DNA of 64,000 nucleotides from NCBI GenBank assembly GCA_020248945.1, contig JADCGQ010000040.1:1-64000 (forward strand), written 5' to 3'. Below the pieces are notes generated by a model. That model was given only the letters and a program-made list of their open reading frames with translations. It searched no databases and was not told the DNA's origin. This DNA is from Rubrivivax sp. (GTDB taxonomy: Bacteria; Pseudomonadota; Gammaproteobacteria; Burkholderiales; Burkholderiaceae_C). Both the position numbers and the translations under genes were made by a program. Below are positions 56,641 through 64,000 of this stretch, piece by piece; position 1 is the first letter of the stretch; each line of letters opens with the position of its first letter.

Positions 56641-58082
56641 ACCGAACCCTGTGGCCCACGCTGCTGGCCGCCGCCACCCTGGCCGGCTGCGCGACCCCCA
56701 GCACCATTGAACGTGCCGGCACGCCGCCGGTGGCCCTTGCCAGCGCCTGGCAGGCGCCGCTGCCGCATGGCGGCCGAAGCGAAGACCTGGCGCTCTGGTG
56801 GAGCCAGTTCGACGACGCGCTGCTGCCCGAGCTCATCGCCGCCGCGCAGGCCGCCAGCCCCACGCTGGCCTCGGCGCAGGCGCGCATCGCGGCGGCGCGG
56901 GCTGGCGTGGTGGCCAGCGGCGCGCAGGCCGTGCCCCGGCTCGATGCGGTGGGCAGCGTGCTGCAAGGCCGCAACGTGCCCGACACACCGACCAGCACCA
57001 GCGCCAGCCTGGGCCTGCAGGCCTCCTGGGAGCTCGATCTGTTCGGTGGCGTGGCAGCAGCCGGGCGCGCCAGCGTGCAGCGCCTGCGCGGTGCCGAGGC
57101 CGGCTGGCACGAGGCGCGGGTGTCACTCGCGGCCGACGTGGCCACCGCCTATGTGGGTCTGCGCGCCTGCGAGGCCCAGCTGGCGCAGACGCGCGCCGAT
57201 GCCGAGTCGCGGGACGAAAGCGCCCGCCTCACCGACCAGTCGGCGCGCGCCGGTTTCACCGCCCCGGCCGATGCCGCGCTGGCCCGCGCCGGTGCCGCCC
57301 AGGCGCGCAGCCAGGCGCGGGCGCAGCAGGCGCAGTGCGACACGCTGGTGAAAGGCCTCGTCGAACTCACCGACCGGGCCGAGCCCGCCTTGCGAACGCA
57401 ACTGGCCGCCGGCCGCGCGCGCTTGCCTTCGGCTCCGGCTCTGGCGCCGGCGGGTCTGCCGGCCCAACTGCTGGCCCAGCGCCCCGACCTGGCCGCTGCC
57501 AGCGCCGCCGTGCAGGCCGCCGCCGCCGACGTGGCCGCCACGCGCGCCGACGAACTGCCGCGCGTGTCGCTCAGCGGCTCGCTGGCGCTCGCTTCGGTGC
57601 GCAGCGGCGGTGTCAGCAGCAACGGCAACACCTGGTCGCTGGGCCCGCTGGTGGTGAGCCTGCCGCTCTTCGACCGCGGCAGCCGCCGCGCTGCCACGGC
57701 CGCCTCGGAGGCCGCGTACGACGAGGCCGTGGCGCAGCTGCAGGGCTCGGCGAGGCGCGCGCTGCGCGAAGTGGAAAGCGCACTGGTGACGCTCGACGCC
57801 ACGGCCGAGCGCGAACGCGACGTGCTCGGCGCCGCCGCCGACTTCGAAGCCTCGCTCACCGCCACCGCGGCGCGCCAGCGCGGCGGCCTGGCCAGCCTGC
57901 TCGACCTGGAAGCCGCACGCCGCAACGCCGTGCAGGCGCGCAGCGCGCTGATCGAACTGCAGCGCGAGCGCGCCAGCGCCTGGATCGCGCTGTACCGCGG
58001 CCTCGGCGGTGGCTGGAACCCGGCCGACGCCGTGACGGCCCGTCAAGGCGCCCCGGCAATCACCCGCACACCGAACCCTTGA
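56637..58082 (+). CDS. RND efflux outer-membrane lipoprotein (NodT/OprM type)
   Basis: The 481-residue protein has a lipobox LAGC (Cys18) and the two TolC-family repeats (WWSQFDDALLPELIAAAQAA, ANVP-like region QGRNVPDTPTST, LGLQASWELDLFGG, and PAQLLAQRPDLAAASAAVQA). It forms the trimeric outer-membrane channel of the tripartite pump. The start overlaps the TetR gene stop. It is followed 25 bp later by the adaptor gene. Confidence 0.94.
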   Translation: MNRTLWPTLLAAATLAGCATPSTIERAGTPPVALASAWQAPLPHGGRSEDLALWWSQFDDALLPELIAAAQAASPTLASAQARIAAARAGVVASGAQAVPRLDAVGSVLQGRNVPDTPTSTSASLGLQASWELDLFGGVAAAGRASVQRLRGAEAGWHEARVSLAADVATAYVGLRACEAQLAQTRADAESRDESARLTDQSARAGFTAPADAALARAGAAQARSQARAQQAQCDTLVKGLVELTDRAEPALRTQLAAGRARLPSAPALAPAGLPAQLLAQRPDLAAASAAVQAAAADVAATRADELPRVSLSGSLALASVRSGGVSSNGNTWSLGPLVVSLPLFDRGSRRAATAASEAAYDEAVAQLQGSARRALREVESALVTLDATAERERDVLGAAADFEASLTATAARQRGGLASLLDLEAARRNAVQARSALIELQRERASAWIALYRGLGGGWNPADAVTARQGAPAITRTPNP

Positions 58083-58107
58083 TTTGCCCATCTCGACGGA
58101 ACCGCTC

Positions 58108-59244
58108 ATGAACGTCTCGATCCTGAAGAAGCCGATCGCCCTGGCCGTGGCCACCTTGCTGCTGGCCGGTGGCGCCGCCGTCACGCTGCTGGTGCACGCG
58201 GCCGACGACAAGGCCTCGGCCGCCACCGCGCCCCGCCCCGCGCTCACGGTGACAGTGACAACCCCGCTGCGCGCCACTGTCGCCACCGGCGTGGCCGCCA
58301 ACGGCAATGTCGCGCCCTGGCAGGAGGCCATCGTGGGTGCCGAGGCCAACGGCATGCGCCTGGCCGAGGTGCGTGTGAACGTCGGCGACAACGTCCGCAA
58401 GGGCCAGGTGCTGGCCAGCTTCGACAGCCAGATGGTCAACGCCGATCTGGCCCAGAGCCGCGCCGCCGTGGCCGAAGCCGAGGCCATGCTGGCCGAGGCC
58501 GCCGCCAATGCGCAGCGTGCCCGCGACCTGCAGCCCAGCGGCGCCTTGAGCGCGCAGCAGGTGGCACAACTGCTCACCGCCGAGCGCACCGCGCAGGCCC
58601 GGCTCGAGGCCGTGAAAGCGGCGCAGCAGGTGCAGCAGCTGCGCCTGCAGCAGGCCCAGGTGCTGGCGCCCGACAGCGGCGTCATCAGCGCGCGCAACGC
58701 CACCGTCGGCGCCGTGGTGCCGGCCGGCAGCGAGCTGTTCCGCCTGATCCGGCAAAGCCGCCTCGAGTGGCGCGGCGAGGTCGCCGCCAGCGAGCTGGCG
58801 CAGATCAAGCCGGGGCAGAAGGTCACGGTCAGCGGCGGCGGGGCCGCCGTCACGGGCACCGTGCGCATCGTGGCGCCCACCGTCGACGCGGCCACGCGCA
58901 ACGCCCTCGTCTACGTCGACCTGCCCGACACCGCCGGCCGCCTGAAGGCCGGCATGTTTGCGCGCGGCGAGTTCGCCACCGGCAGCAGCACCGCGCTGAC
59001 GCTGCCGCAGACGGCCGTGTTGCTGCGTGACGGCTTCAGCTACGTCTTCACCGTGGCGCCTGACGGCCGCGTGGCCCAGGGCAAGGTGAGCACCGGCCGC
59101 CGCAGTGGCGAACGTGTCGAGATCCTCCAGGGCCTGGACGAGAAGGCCCGCGTCGTGGCCAGCGGTGGCGGTTTCCTGGCCGACGGGGACACCGTGCGCG
59201 TGGTCGACGCCACGCCGGCCCTCAAGGCCGCGGCCACGAAGTGA
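58108..59244 (+). CDS. RND efflux periplasmic adaptor (membrane fusion protein)
   Basis: The 378-residue protein has an N-terminal signal/anchor (PIALAVATLLLAGGAAVTLL), a barrel-sandwich lipoyl half-motif (VGAEANGMRLAEVRVNVGDN), an alpha-hairpin (residues about 105-190), and the second lipoyl half with VLAPDSGVISARNATVGAVV. Beta-barrel and membrane-proximal domains complete it. It links the inner- and outer-membrane parts of the pump. ATG at 58108 is preferred over TTG at 58084. Confidence 0.94.
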   Translation: MNVSILKKPIALAVATLLLAGGAAVTLLVHAADDKASAATAPRPALTVTVTTPLRATVATGVAANGNVAPWQEAIVGAEANGMRLAEVRVNVGDNVRKGQVLASFDSQMVNADLAQSRAAVAEAEAMLAEAAANAQRARDLQPSGALSAQQVAQLLTAERTAQARLEAVKAAQQVQQLRLQQAQVLAPDSGVISARNATVGAVVPAGSELFRLIRQSRLEWRGEVAASELAQIKPGQKVTVSGGGAAVTGTVRIVAPTVDAATRNALVYVDLPDTAGRLKAGMFARGEFATGSSTALTLPQTAVLLRDGFSYVFTVAPDGRVAQGKVSTGRRSGERVEILQGLDEKARVVASGGGFLADGDTVRVVDATPALKAAATK

Positions 59245-59278
59245 ACAGCCCACGAAAGAACGACGGCGGAGCCCACCC

Positions 59279-62200
59279 ATGAACGTTTCTTCCTGGTGCA
59301 TCAAGAACCCGATCCCGGCCGTGATGCTGTTCGTGATGCTGACGCTGGCCGGCCTGCTGGGCTTCCAGCAGATGAAGATCCAGCAGTTCCCAGACATCGA
59401 CCTGCCGACGATCAACATCACCGCCAGCCTGCCCGGCACCGCGCCGGCGCAGATGGAGACGGAGGTCGCGCGCAAGCTCGAAAACGCCGTCGCCTCGTTG
59501 ACGGGCGTGAAGAACATCTACACCAAGGTGCAGGATGGCGTGGCCATCGTCACGGTGGAGTTCCGCCTCGAGAAGCCCACGCAGGAGGCGCTGGACGACG
59601 TGCGCAGCGCCGTGGCCGGCGTGCGTGCCGACCTGCCGGCCGAACTGCGTGACCCCGTCGTCACCAAGCTCGACCTGGCCGGCGCGCCCATCCTCACCTA
59701 CACGGTGGCCTCCAGCCGCATGGACGACGAGGCGCTGTCGTGGTTCGTCGACAACGACGTCAAGAAGGCCATGCTGTCGGTGCGCGGCGTGGGCGCCGTC
59801 AACCGCGTGGGCGGTGTCACGCGCGAGGTGCGCGTGGAGCTCGATCCGGGCAAGCTGCTGTCGCTGGGCATCGGCGCGGCCGACATCAGCCGCCAGCTGC
59901 GCGCCGTGCAGGCCGATGCACCCGGGGGCCGCACCGATGTCGGCGGCATCGAGCAGAGCGTGCGCACCATCGCCACGGTGCAGAGCGCCGAGCAGCTGGC
60001 GCGGCTGGAACTGGCCCTGCCCGACGGTAGGCGCGTGCGCCTGGATCAGGTGGCCACCGTCACCGACACCGTGGCCGAGGTGCGCAGCGGCGCGCTGATC
60101 AACGGCAAGCCGGCGGTGGCCTTCGAGATCCAGCGCAGCCGCGGCGCTGGCGAGACCGATGTCGCCGACGGCGTGCGCGCGGGCCTGGAGAAGCTGCGCG
60201 CCGAGCACCCCGACATCGTCATCACCGAGGCCTTCAACTTCGTCGAGCCCACGGTCGAGAACTTCCACGGCAGCATGATCCTGCTGCTCGAGGGCGCGGT
60301 GCTGGCGGTGGTGGTGGTGTGGTTCTTCCTGCGCGATTGGCGTGCCACGCTGGTGGCGGCCACGGCCTTGCCGCTGTCCATCATCCCGGCCTTCGCGGTG
60401 ATGCACTTCACCTTCGGCTTCACGCTGAACATCGTCACGCTGCTGAGCATGAGCCTGGTGGTGGGCATCCTGGTCGACGACGCCATCGTCGAGATCGAGA
60501 ACATCATGCGCCACCTGCGCATGGGCAAGACGCCTTACCAGGCGGCGATGGAAGCGGCCGATGAGATCGGCCTGGCGGTGATCGCCACCACCTTCACCTT
60601 GATCGCGGTGTTCCTGCCGACGGCCTTCATGGCCGGCGTGCCGGGGAAGTTCTTCGTGCAGTTCGGCTGGACGGCGGCGATCGCGGTGTTCTTCAGCCTC
60701 GTCGTGGCGCGCATGCTCACGCCGATGATGGCCGCCTACATCCTGAAGCCGCCCAAGGACGAGGAGGTCGAGGCCGGCTGGATGAAGCGCTACATGGGCT
60801 GGGCGGCGTGGTGCCTGAAGCACCGCGTGGCGACCATGTTCGCGGCCGCCGCCTTTTGTGTCGGAAGCCTGGGCCTCGTGCCGCTGCTGGGCACGGGCTT
60901 CATTCCGCCCGACGACATCAACCAGACCCAGGTGACGGTGACGCTGCCGCCCGGCAGCACCTATGCGCAGACGCTGGCCGCGGCCGAGCAGGCGCGCGTG
61001 CTGGTGCAGAAGAACCCGCACGTGAAGCTGGTCTACACCGCCGTGGGTGGCGGCAGCACGGGCGCAGACACCTTCACGCCCGGCAGCGGCCTGCCCGAGG
61101 TGACCAAGGCCACCTTGACGCTGAACCTGACGCACCGCAGCGAGCGCAGCCCGTTCTTCGACCACAAGACGAGCAAGCAGGACATCGAGGCCGAGCTGCG
61201 CACGCTGCTGGCCGAGCTGCCCGGCGCGCGCGTGAAGGTGGGCTTTGGCGCCAGTGCCGAGAAGTACGTGCTGGTGCTGGCCGGCGCCGACGGCAACGTG
61301 CTGCAGCAGCACGCCGCGCTGGTGGAGAAGGAGCTGCGCACGCTGCCCGGCATCGGCGCGGTGACGAGCTCCTCCAGCCTCGTGCGGCCCGAGCTCATCG
61401 TGCGGCCCGACAGCGCCAAGGCGGCCGACCTGGGCGTGACGAGCGCGGCCATCGCCGAGACGCTGCGCATCGCCACCGCGGGCGACTACGACCAGAGCCT
61501 GCCCAAGCTGAACCTGAGCCAGCGCCAGGTGCCCATCGTCGTGCGCCTGCCGGCCGAGGCGCGCACCGACCTCGCGCTGCTGGCGCGGCTGCCCGTGCCC
61601 GGCACGCACGGCCCGGTGATGCTCGGCAACGTGGCCACGCTGGAGCTGGGCAGCGGCCCGGCGGCCATCGACCGCTACAACCGCCAGCGCAACGTGAACT
61701 TCGAGATCGAGCTGAACCAGCAGCCACTGGGTGCCGTCAAGACCGCAGCCCTCGCGCTGCCCAGCCTGCAGGCGTTGCCGGCCGGCGTGATCCAGACCGA
61801 GATCGGCGATGCCGAGGCCATGGGCGAGCTGTTCGCCAGCTTCGGCCTGGCCATGCTGACGGGCGTGCTGTGCATCTACATCGTGCTCGTGCTGCTGTTC
61901 AAGGACTTCGTGCAGCCGGCCACCATCCTGGGTGCGCTGGTGCTGTCGATCCCGGGCGCGTTCCTGGCGCTCTTCATCACGCAGACCGACATCTCGATGC
62001 CGAGCATGATCGGCCTGATCATGCTGATGGGCATCGCAACGAAGAACTCGATCCTGCTGATCGACTACGTGATCATGGCGCGGCGCGATCACGGCATGCC
62101 GCGCTTCGAGGCCATCCTCGACGCCTGCCACAAGCGCGCGCGGCCGATCGTGATGACGACCATCGCCATGGGCGCGGGCATGCTGCCCATCGCCATCGGC

Positions 62201-62395
62201 CTGGGCACCGACCCGAGCTTCCGCAGCCCGATGGCCATCGTCGTGATCGGCGGGCTGATCACCAGCACCTTCCTGAGCCTGCTGGTGATTCCGGTGCTGT
62301 TCACCTATGTCGACGACGGCATCGCGGCGCTGCAGCGGCTGCTGCGGCGGGGCAAGCCGGCCGTGCCGGCGGCGCCCGTGGAGCGTCTGTCGTGA
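59279..62395 (+). CDS. RND efflux inner-membrane transporter (AcrB/MdtB family)
   Basis: The 1038-residue HAE1-type pump starts VSSWCIKNPIPAVMLFVMLT. It has 12 predicted helices, two large periplasmic loops, and the proton-relay Asp pair in TM4 (Asp400-Asp401 in GILVDDAIVEIENIMRHL). Other hallmarks are QQMKIQQFPDIDLPTINITA and IGLIMLMGIATKNSILLIDY. It captures drugs or metabolites from the periplasm and inner membrane. The ORF can be extended upstream, but ATG at 59279 gives the conserved start. It overlaps the following hydrolase gene. Confidence 0.96.
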   Translation: MNVSSWCIKNPIPAVMLFVMLTLAGLLGFQQMKIQQFPDIDLPTINITASLPGTAPAQMETEVARKLENAVASLTGVKNIYTKVQDGVAIVTVEFRLEKPTQEALDDVRSAVAGVRADLPAELRDPVVTKLDLAGAPILTYTVASSRMDDEALSWFVDNDVKKAMLSVRGVGAVNRVGGVTREVRVELDPGKLLSLGIGAADISRQLRAVQADAPGGRTDVGGIEQSVRTIATVQSAEQLARLELALPDGRRVRLDQVATVTDTVAEVRSGALINGKPAVAFEIQRSRGAGETDVADGVRAGLEKLRAEHPDIVITEAFNFVEPTVENFHGSMILLLEGAVLAVVVVWFFLRDWRATLVAATALPLSIIPAFAVMHFTFGFTLNIVTLLSMSLVVGILVDDAIVEIENIMRHLRMGKTPYQAAMEAADEIGLAVIATTFTLIAVFLPTAFMAGVPGKFFVQFGWTAAIAVFFSLVVARMLTPMMAAYILKPPKDEEVEAGWMKRYMGWAAWCLKHRVATMFAAAAFCVGSLGLVPLLGTGFIPPDDINQTQVTVTLPPGSTYAQTLAAAEQARVLVQKNPHVKLVYTAVGGGSTGADTFTPGSGLPEVTKATLTLNLTHRSERSPFFDHKTSKQDIEAELRTLLAELPGARVKVGFGASAEKYVLVLAGADGNVLQQHAALVEKELRTLPGIGAVTSSSSLVRPELIVRPDSAKAADLGVTSAAIAETLRIATAGDYDQSLPKLNLSQRQVPIVVRLPAEARTDLALLARLPVPGTHGPVMLGNVATLELGSGPAAIDRYNRQRNVNFEIELNQQPLGAVKTAALALPSLQALPAGVIQTEIGDAEAMGELFASFGLAMLTGVLCIYIVLVLLFKDFVQPATILGALVLSIPGAFLALFITQTDISMPSMIGLIMLMGIATKNSILLIDYVIMARRDHGMPRFEAILDACHKRARPIVMTTIAMGAGMLPIAIGLGTDPSFRSPMAIVVIGGLITSTFLSLLVIPVLFTYVDDGIAALQRLLRRGKPAVPAAPVERLS

Positions 62396-63333
62396 AGCGC
62401 CGCCTGTGGTTGCAGAGCGCGGTCGCGCTGGCGCTGGCCGCGCCCTGGCGGCTGCGCGCCGAGAGCGGCTTCGAGACGCTCGACCTCGACTGGGTCGACC
62501 CGGCCCGCCAGCGCCCGGTGCCCGTGCGCCTGTACCTGCCGCGCCCGGCCGCAGAAGGCCAGCGCGTGCCGCTGATCGTGTTCTCGCACGGCATCGGCGG
62601 CTCGCGCCGCGGCTACAGCTGGCTCGGCCGGCACGTGGCGGCACAAGGCATCGCCAGCCTGCACCTGCAGCACGTGGGCAGCGACCGCACGCTGTGGGGC
62701 GGCAGCCCCTGGTCGCTGGTCGGCCGCCTGCAAGGAGCGGCGCAGGCCGACGAGGCACTGGCCCGTGCGCGCGACTTCCGCTTCGCGCTCGACACGCTGC
62801 TGCAAGGCGAGTTCGGCGACCGCATCAACCCCGCGCGCATCGTCGCCGCCGGCCACAGCTACGGCGCCAACACCACGCTGCTGGTGGCCGGCGCGCGGGT
62901 GGAGCAGGCCGGCACGCCGCTGCCGCTGCGCGACGAACGCGTGAGCGCCGCCATCCTGATGAGCGCGCCGCCGTTCTACGGCGAAGCCGAGCCGCGCCGC
63001 ATCCTCGAGACGGTGACGGTGCCCACGCTGCACGTCACCTGCACCGACGACGTCATCCGCATCCCCGGCTACTGGAGCGGCTTCGAAGACCGGCTGCAGG
63101 TGTTCGAGGCCACCGGCAGCGCCCGCAAGTGGCTGGCGGTGTACGAAGGCGGCTCGCACAGCATGTTCACCGACCGCGTGGGCACTGGCGGCGCGCTCAA
63201 CCTGCCGGCCAAGCGGGCGACGCAGGAGTTGGCCCTGGCCTTCCTGCGCCAGGCCTTCGAGGGCGACGGCGCGGCCTTGGCCGCCTGGCCGCAGCGCCAC
63301 GCGCAGATCCTGGCCCGCTTCAGCGCCGTCTGA
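62392..63333 (+). CDS. Exported alpha/beta hydrolase coupled to the RND pump
   Basis: The 313-residue protein starts with GTG, overlapping the pump stop (GTGA). It has a signal (KRRLWLQSAVALALAAPWRL, Tat-like twin arginines possible) and an alpha/beta hydrolase core: LIVFSHGIGGSRRGYSWLGR, nucleophile elbow GHSYGA (Ser156), DDVIRIPGYW and a late His in EGGSHSMFTDR. It is similar in design to the protein at 17995-19011. Translational coupling suggests it handles a compound connected to the pump, perhaps an ester, but this is inference. Confidence 0.82.
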   Translation: MKRRLWLQSAVALALAAPWRLRAESGFETLDLDWVDPARQRPVPVRLYLPRPAAEGQRVPLIVFSHGIGGSRRGYSWLGRHVAAQGIASLHLQHVGSDRTLWGGSPWSLVGRLQGAAQADEALARARDFRFALDTLLQGEFGDRINPARIVAAGHSYGANTTLLVAGARVEQAGTPLPLRDERVSAAILMSAPPFYGEAEPRRILETVTVPTLHVTCTDDVIRIPGYWSGFEDRLQVFEATGSARKWLAVYEGGSHSMFTDRVGTGGALNLPAKRATQELALAFLRQAFEGDGAALAAWPQRHAQILARFSAV

Positions 63334-63353
63334 GCCCGTCGAAGCGTCCGCGG

Positions 63354-63505
63354 GGGCTTCGACAGGCTCAGCCCGAACGGCAGGTGAGTGAGGGCCGATA
63401 GGGCCGGCCTGAGCTCAAGGCTGCGCTCTTGCCCTGCCACCACATCCGTTCGCACTGAGCTTGTCGAAGTGCCTGCGAGGGGCTTCGACAGGCTCAGCCC
63501 GAACG
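63354..63505. repeat. Cluster of TTCGACAGGCTCAG-type repeats upstream of the helicase gene
   Basis: The 243-bp gap 63334-63576 holds direct copies of GGCTTCGACAGGCTCAGCCC plus GAACGG at 63354-63380 and 63481-63506. An imperfect inverted copy at 63447-63469 (GAGCTTGTCGAAG) forms a long hairpin with the second. This is a widespread intergenic repeat type of proteobacteria, also found at 34753. Its function is not known; hairpins of this kind can end or protect transcripts. Confidence 0.8.
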
Positions 63506-63543
63506 GGAGGTGCGCCAGCCGGCTCGGTGGCCCGACCCCTGGC

Positions 63544-63549
63544 TATGAT
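63544..63549 (+). promoter_or_regulatory. Candidate -10 box (TATGAT) for the helicase gene
   Basis: TATGAT lies 27 bp before the TTG start of the UvrD/Rep-like gene, right after the repeat cluster. No clear -35 is seen. Confidence 0.3.
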
Positions 63550-63576
63550 CCGCCGCCCCTGCCAACCCTTGCCCAC

Positions 63577-64000
63577 TTGAACGCACCTGCCGCTCCGCCC
63601 GTCTCGCTCAACAACGCCCAGATGCAGGCGGTGCATCACCTCGATGGACCCTGCCTGGTGCTGGCCGGCGCCGGATCGGGCAAGACCCGCGTCATCGTGC
63701 ACAAGATCGCACGGCTGCTGCAAAGCGGGCTGGCGCCGAAGCAGATCGCGGCCATCACCTTCACCAACAAGGCCGCGGCCGAGATGCGCGAGCGCGCCAA
63801 GGCGCTGGTGGGCCCGCGCGCGGCGAAAGACCTCGCCATCAGCACCTTCCACTCGCTGGGCGTGCGCATGCTGCGCGAAAGCGGCGGCAAGGTCGGCCTG
63901 AAGGAGAACTTCAGCATCCTCGACAGCGACGACGTGCTGAGTGTGCTGCGCGACGACGGCGGCACCACCGATGCCGCGCTCGCCCGCCGCTGGCAATGGA
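63577..64000 (+). CDS. UvrD/Rep-family ATP-dependent DNA helicase, 5' part (runs off the window)
   Basis: Translation from TTG at 63577 stays open to the window end, giving 141 residues of a superfamily 1 helicase. Q-motif region LNNAQMQAVHHLDGPCLVLA, Walker A GAGSGKT, motif Ia AAITFTNKAAAEMRERA, and ISTFHSLGVRMLRE are present. KDLAISTFHSLG and the short N-terminus suit Rep or UvrD; the missing 3' part is needed to tell which. The family unwinds DNA at replication forks or in nucleotide-excision and mismatch repair. Confidence 0.9.
   Translation, partial: MNAPAAPPVSLNNAQMQAVHHLDGPCLVLAGAGSGKTRVIVHKIARLLQSGLAPKQIAAITFTNKAAAEMRERAKALVGPRAAKDLAISTFHSLGVRMLRESGGKVGLKENFSILDSDDVLSVLRDDGGTTDAALARRWQW

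Noticed and set aside
59222..62758. 1178-codon minus-strand open frame opposite the RND transporter
   Set aside because: Antisense shadow without any recognisable motif; the plus strand encodes a full AcrB-type pump.

Overview
The window is chromosomal DNA of a high-GC (roughly 70 percent) betaproteobacterium. The gene neighbourhoods (yajC-secD-secF, def-fmt beside a LysM gene and dprA, azlCD-pgk-pyk-fba, accB-accC-prmA, hemL-thiD-rubredoxin-pilGHIJ-chpA) and the codon use point to Burkholderiales, probably the Rubrivivax/Leptothrix/Methylibium/Roseateles group. The species is not identified. Most of the window is ordinary, densely packed core genome. The accessory parts are an IS66-type remnant at the left edge and several families of short structured repeats between genes.

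Layout: 1-820 holds the decayed IS66 end, which runs into a VanZ-family membrane gene that it appears to have truncated. At 2487-3452 (minus) lies a UDP-glucuronate decarboxylase. At 3596-9389 (plus) are yajC, secD, secF and a DUF1631 gene. At 9482-12363 (minus) are smg, dprA and a LysM protein. At 12655-16692 (plus) are def, fmt, a small lipoprotein, a GIN-domain beta-solenoid protein and the azlC/azlD exporter. At 16768-23313 is a glycolytic block (pgk, pyk, fba, with a cupin coupled to fba), interrupted by two minus-strand genes: a secreted alpha/beta hydrolase and an unusual HTH + GHKL ATPase + STAS-like regulator. At 23424-36143 is a long minus-strand run covering a PfkB kinase, a DUF3426 protein, prmA, accC, accB, aroQ, a TlpA thioredoxin, an unknown gene, mtgA, aroE, a TonB-like gene, an RNase II-type gene, fabG and a YqiA-like esterase. 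At 36263-43816 are a zinc metalloprotease lipoprotein, mpl, two small envelope genes, hemL and thiD. At 44011-55852 (plus) are a rubredoxin and the twitching-type chemosensory system pilG-pilH-pilI-pilJ-chpA, closed by a diguanylate cyclase. At 55927-63333 (plus) is a TetR-controlled RND efflux operon with a coupled alpha/beta hydrolase. From 63577 the 5' part of a UvrD/Rep helicase runs off the end.

Functional themes: SecDF-YajC drives protein export; AccB/AccC make malonyl-CoA; MtgA and Mpl build and recycle peptidoglycan. The Chp cluster passes signals from PilJ through PilI to ChpA and then to PilG and PilH. The adjacent diguanylate cyclase suggests a link to c-di-GMP.

The most interesting non-gene signal is a structured repeat of about 75 bp. 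It occurs four times, and each copy begins at the stop codon of a minus-strand gene. A second hairpin repeat shows compensatory base changes between its two copies. The most unusual protein is the HTH/GHKL/STAS-like fusion at 20708-21748. No CRISPR array, tRNA, rRNA or prophage was seen.
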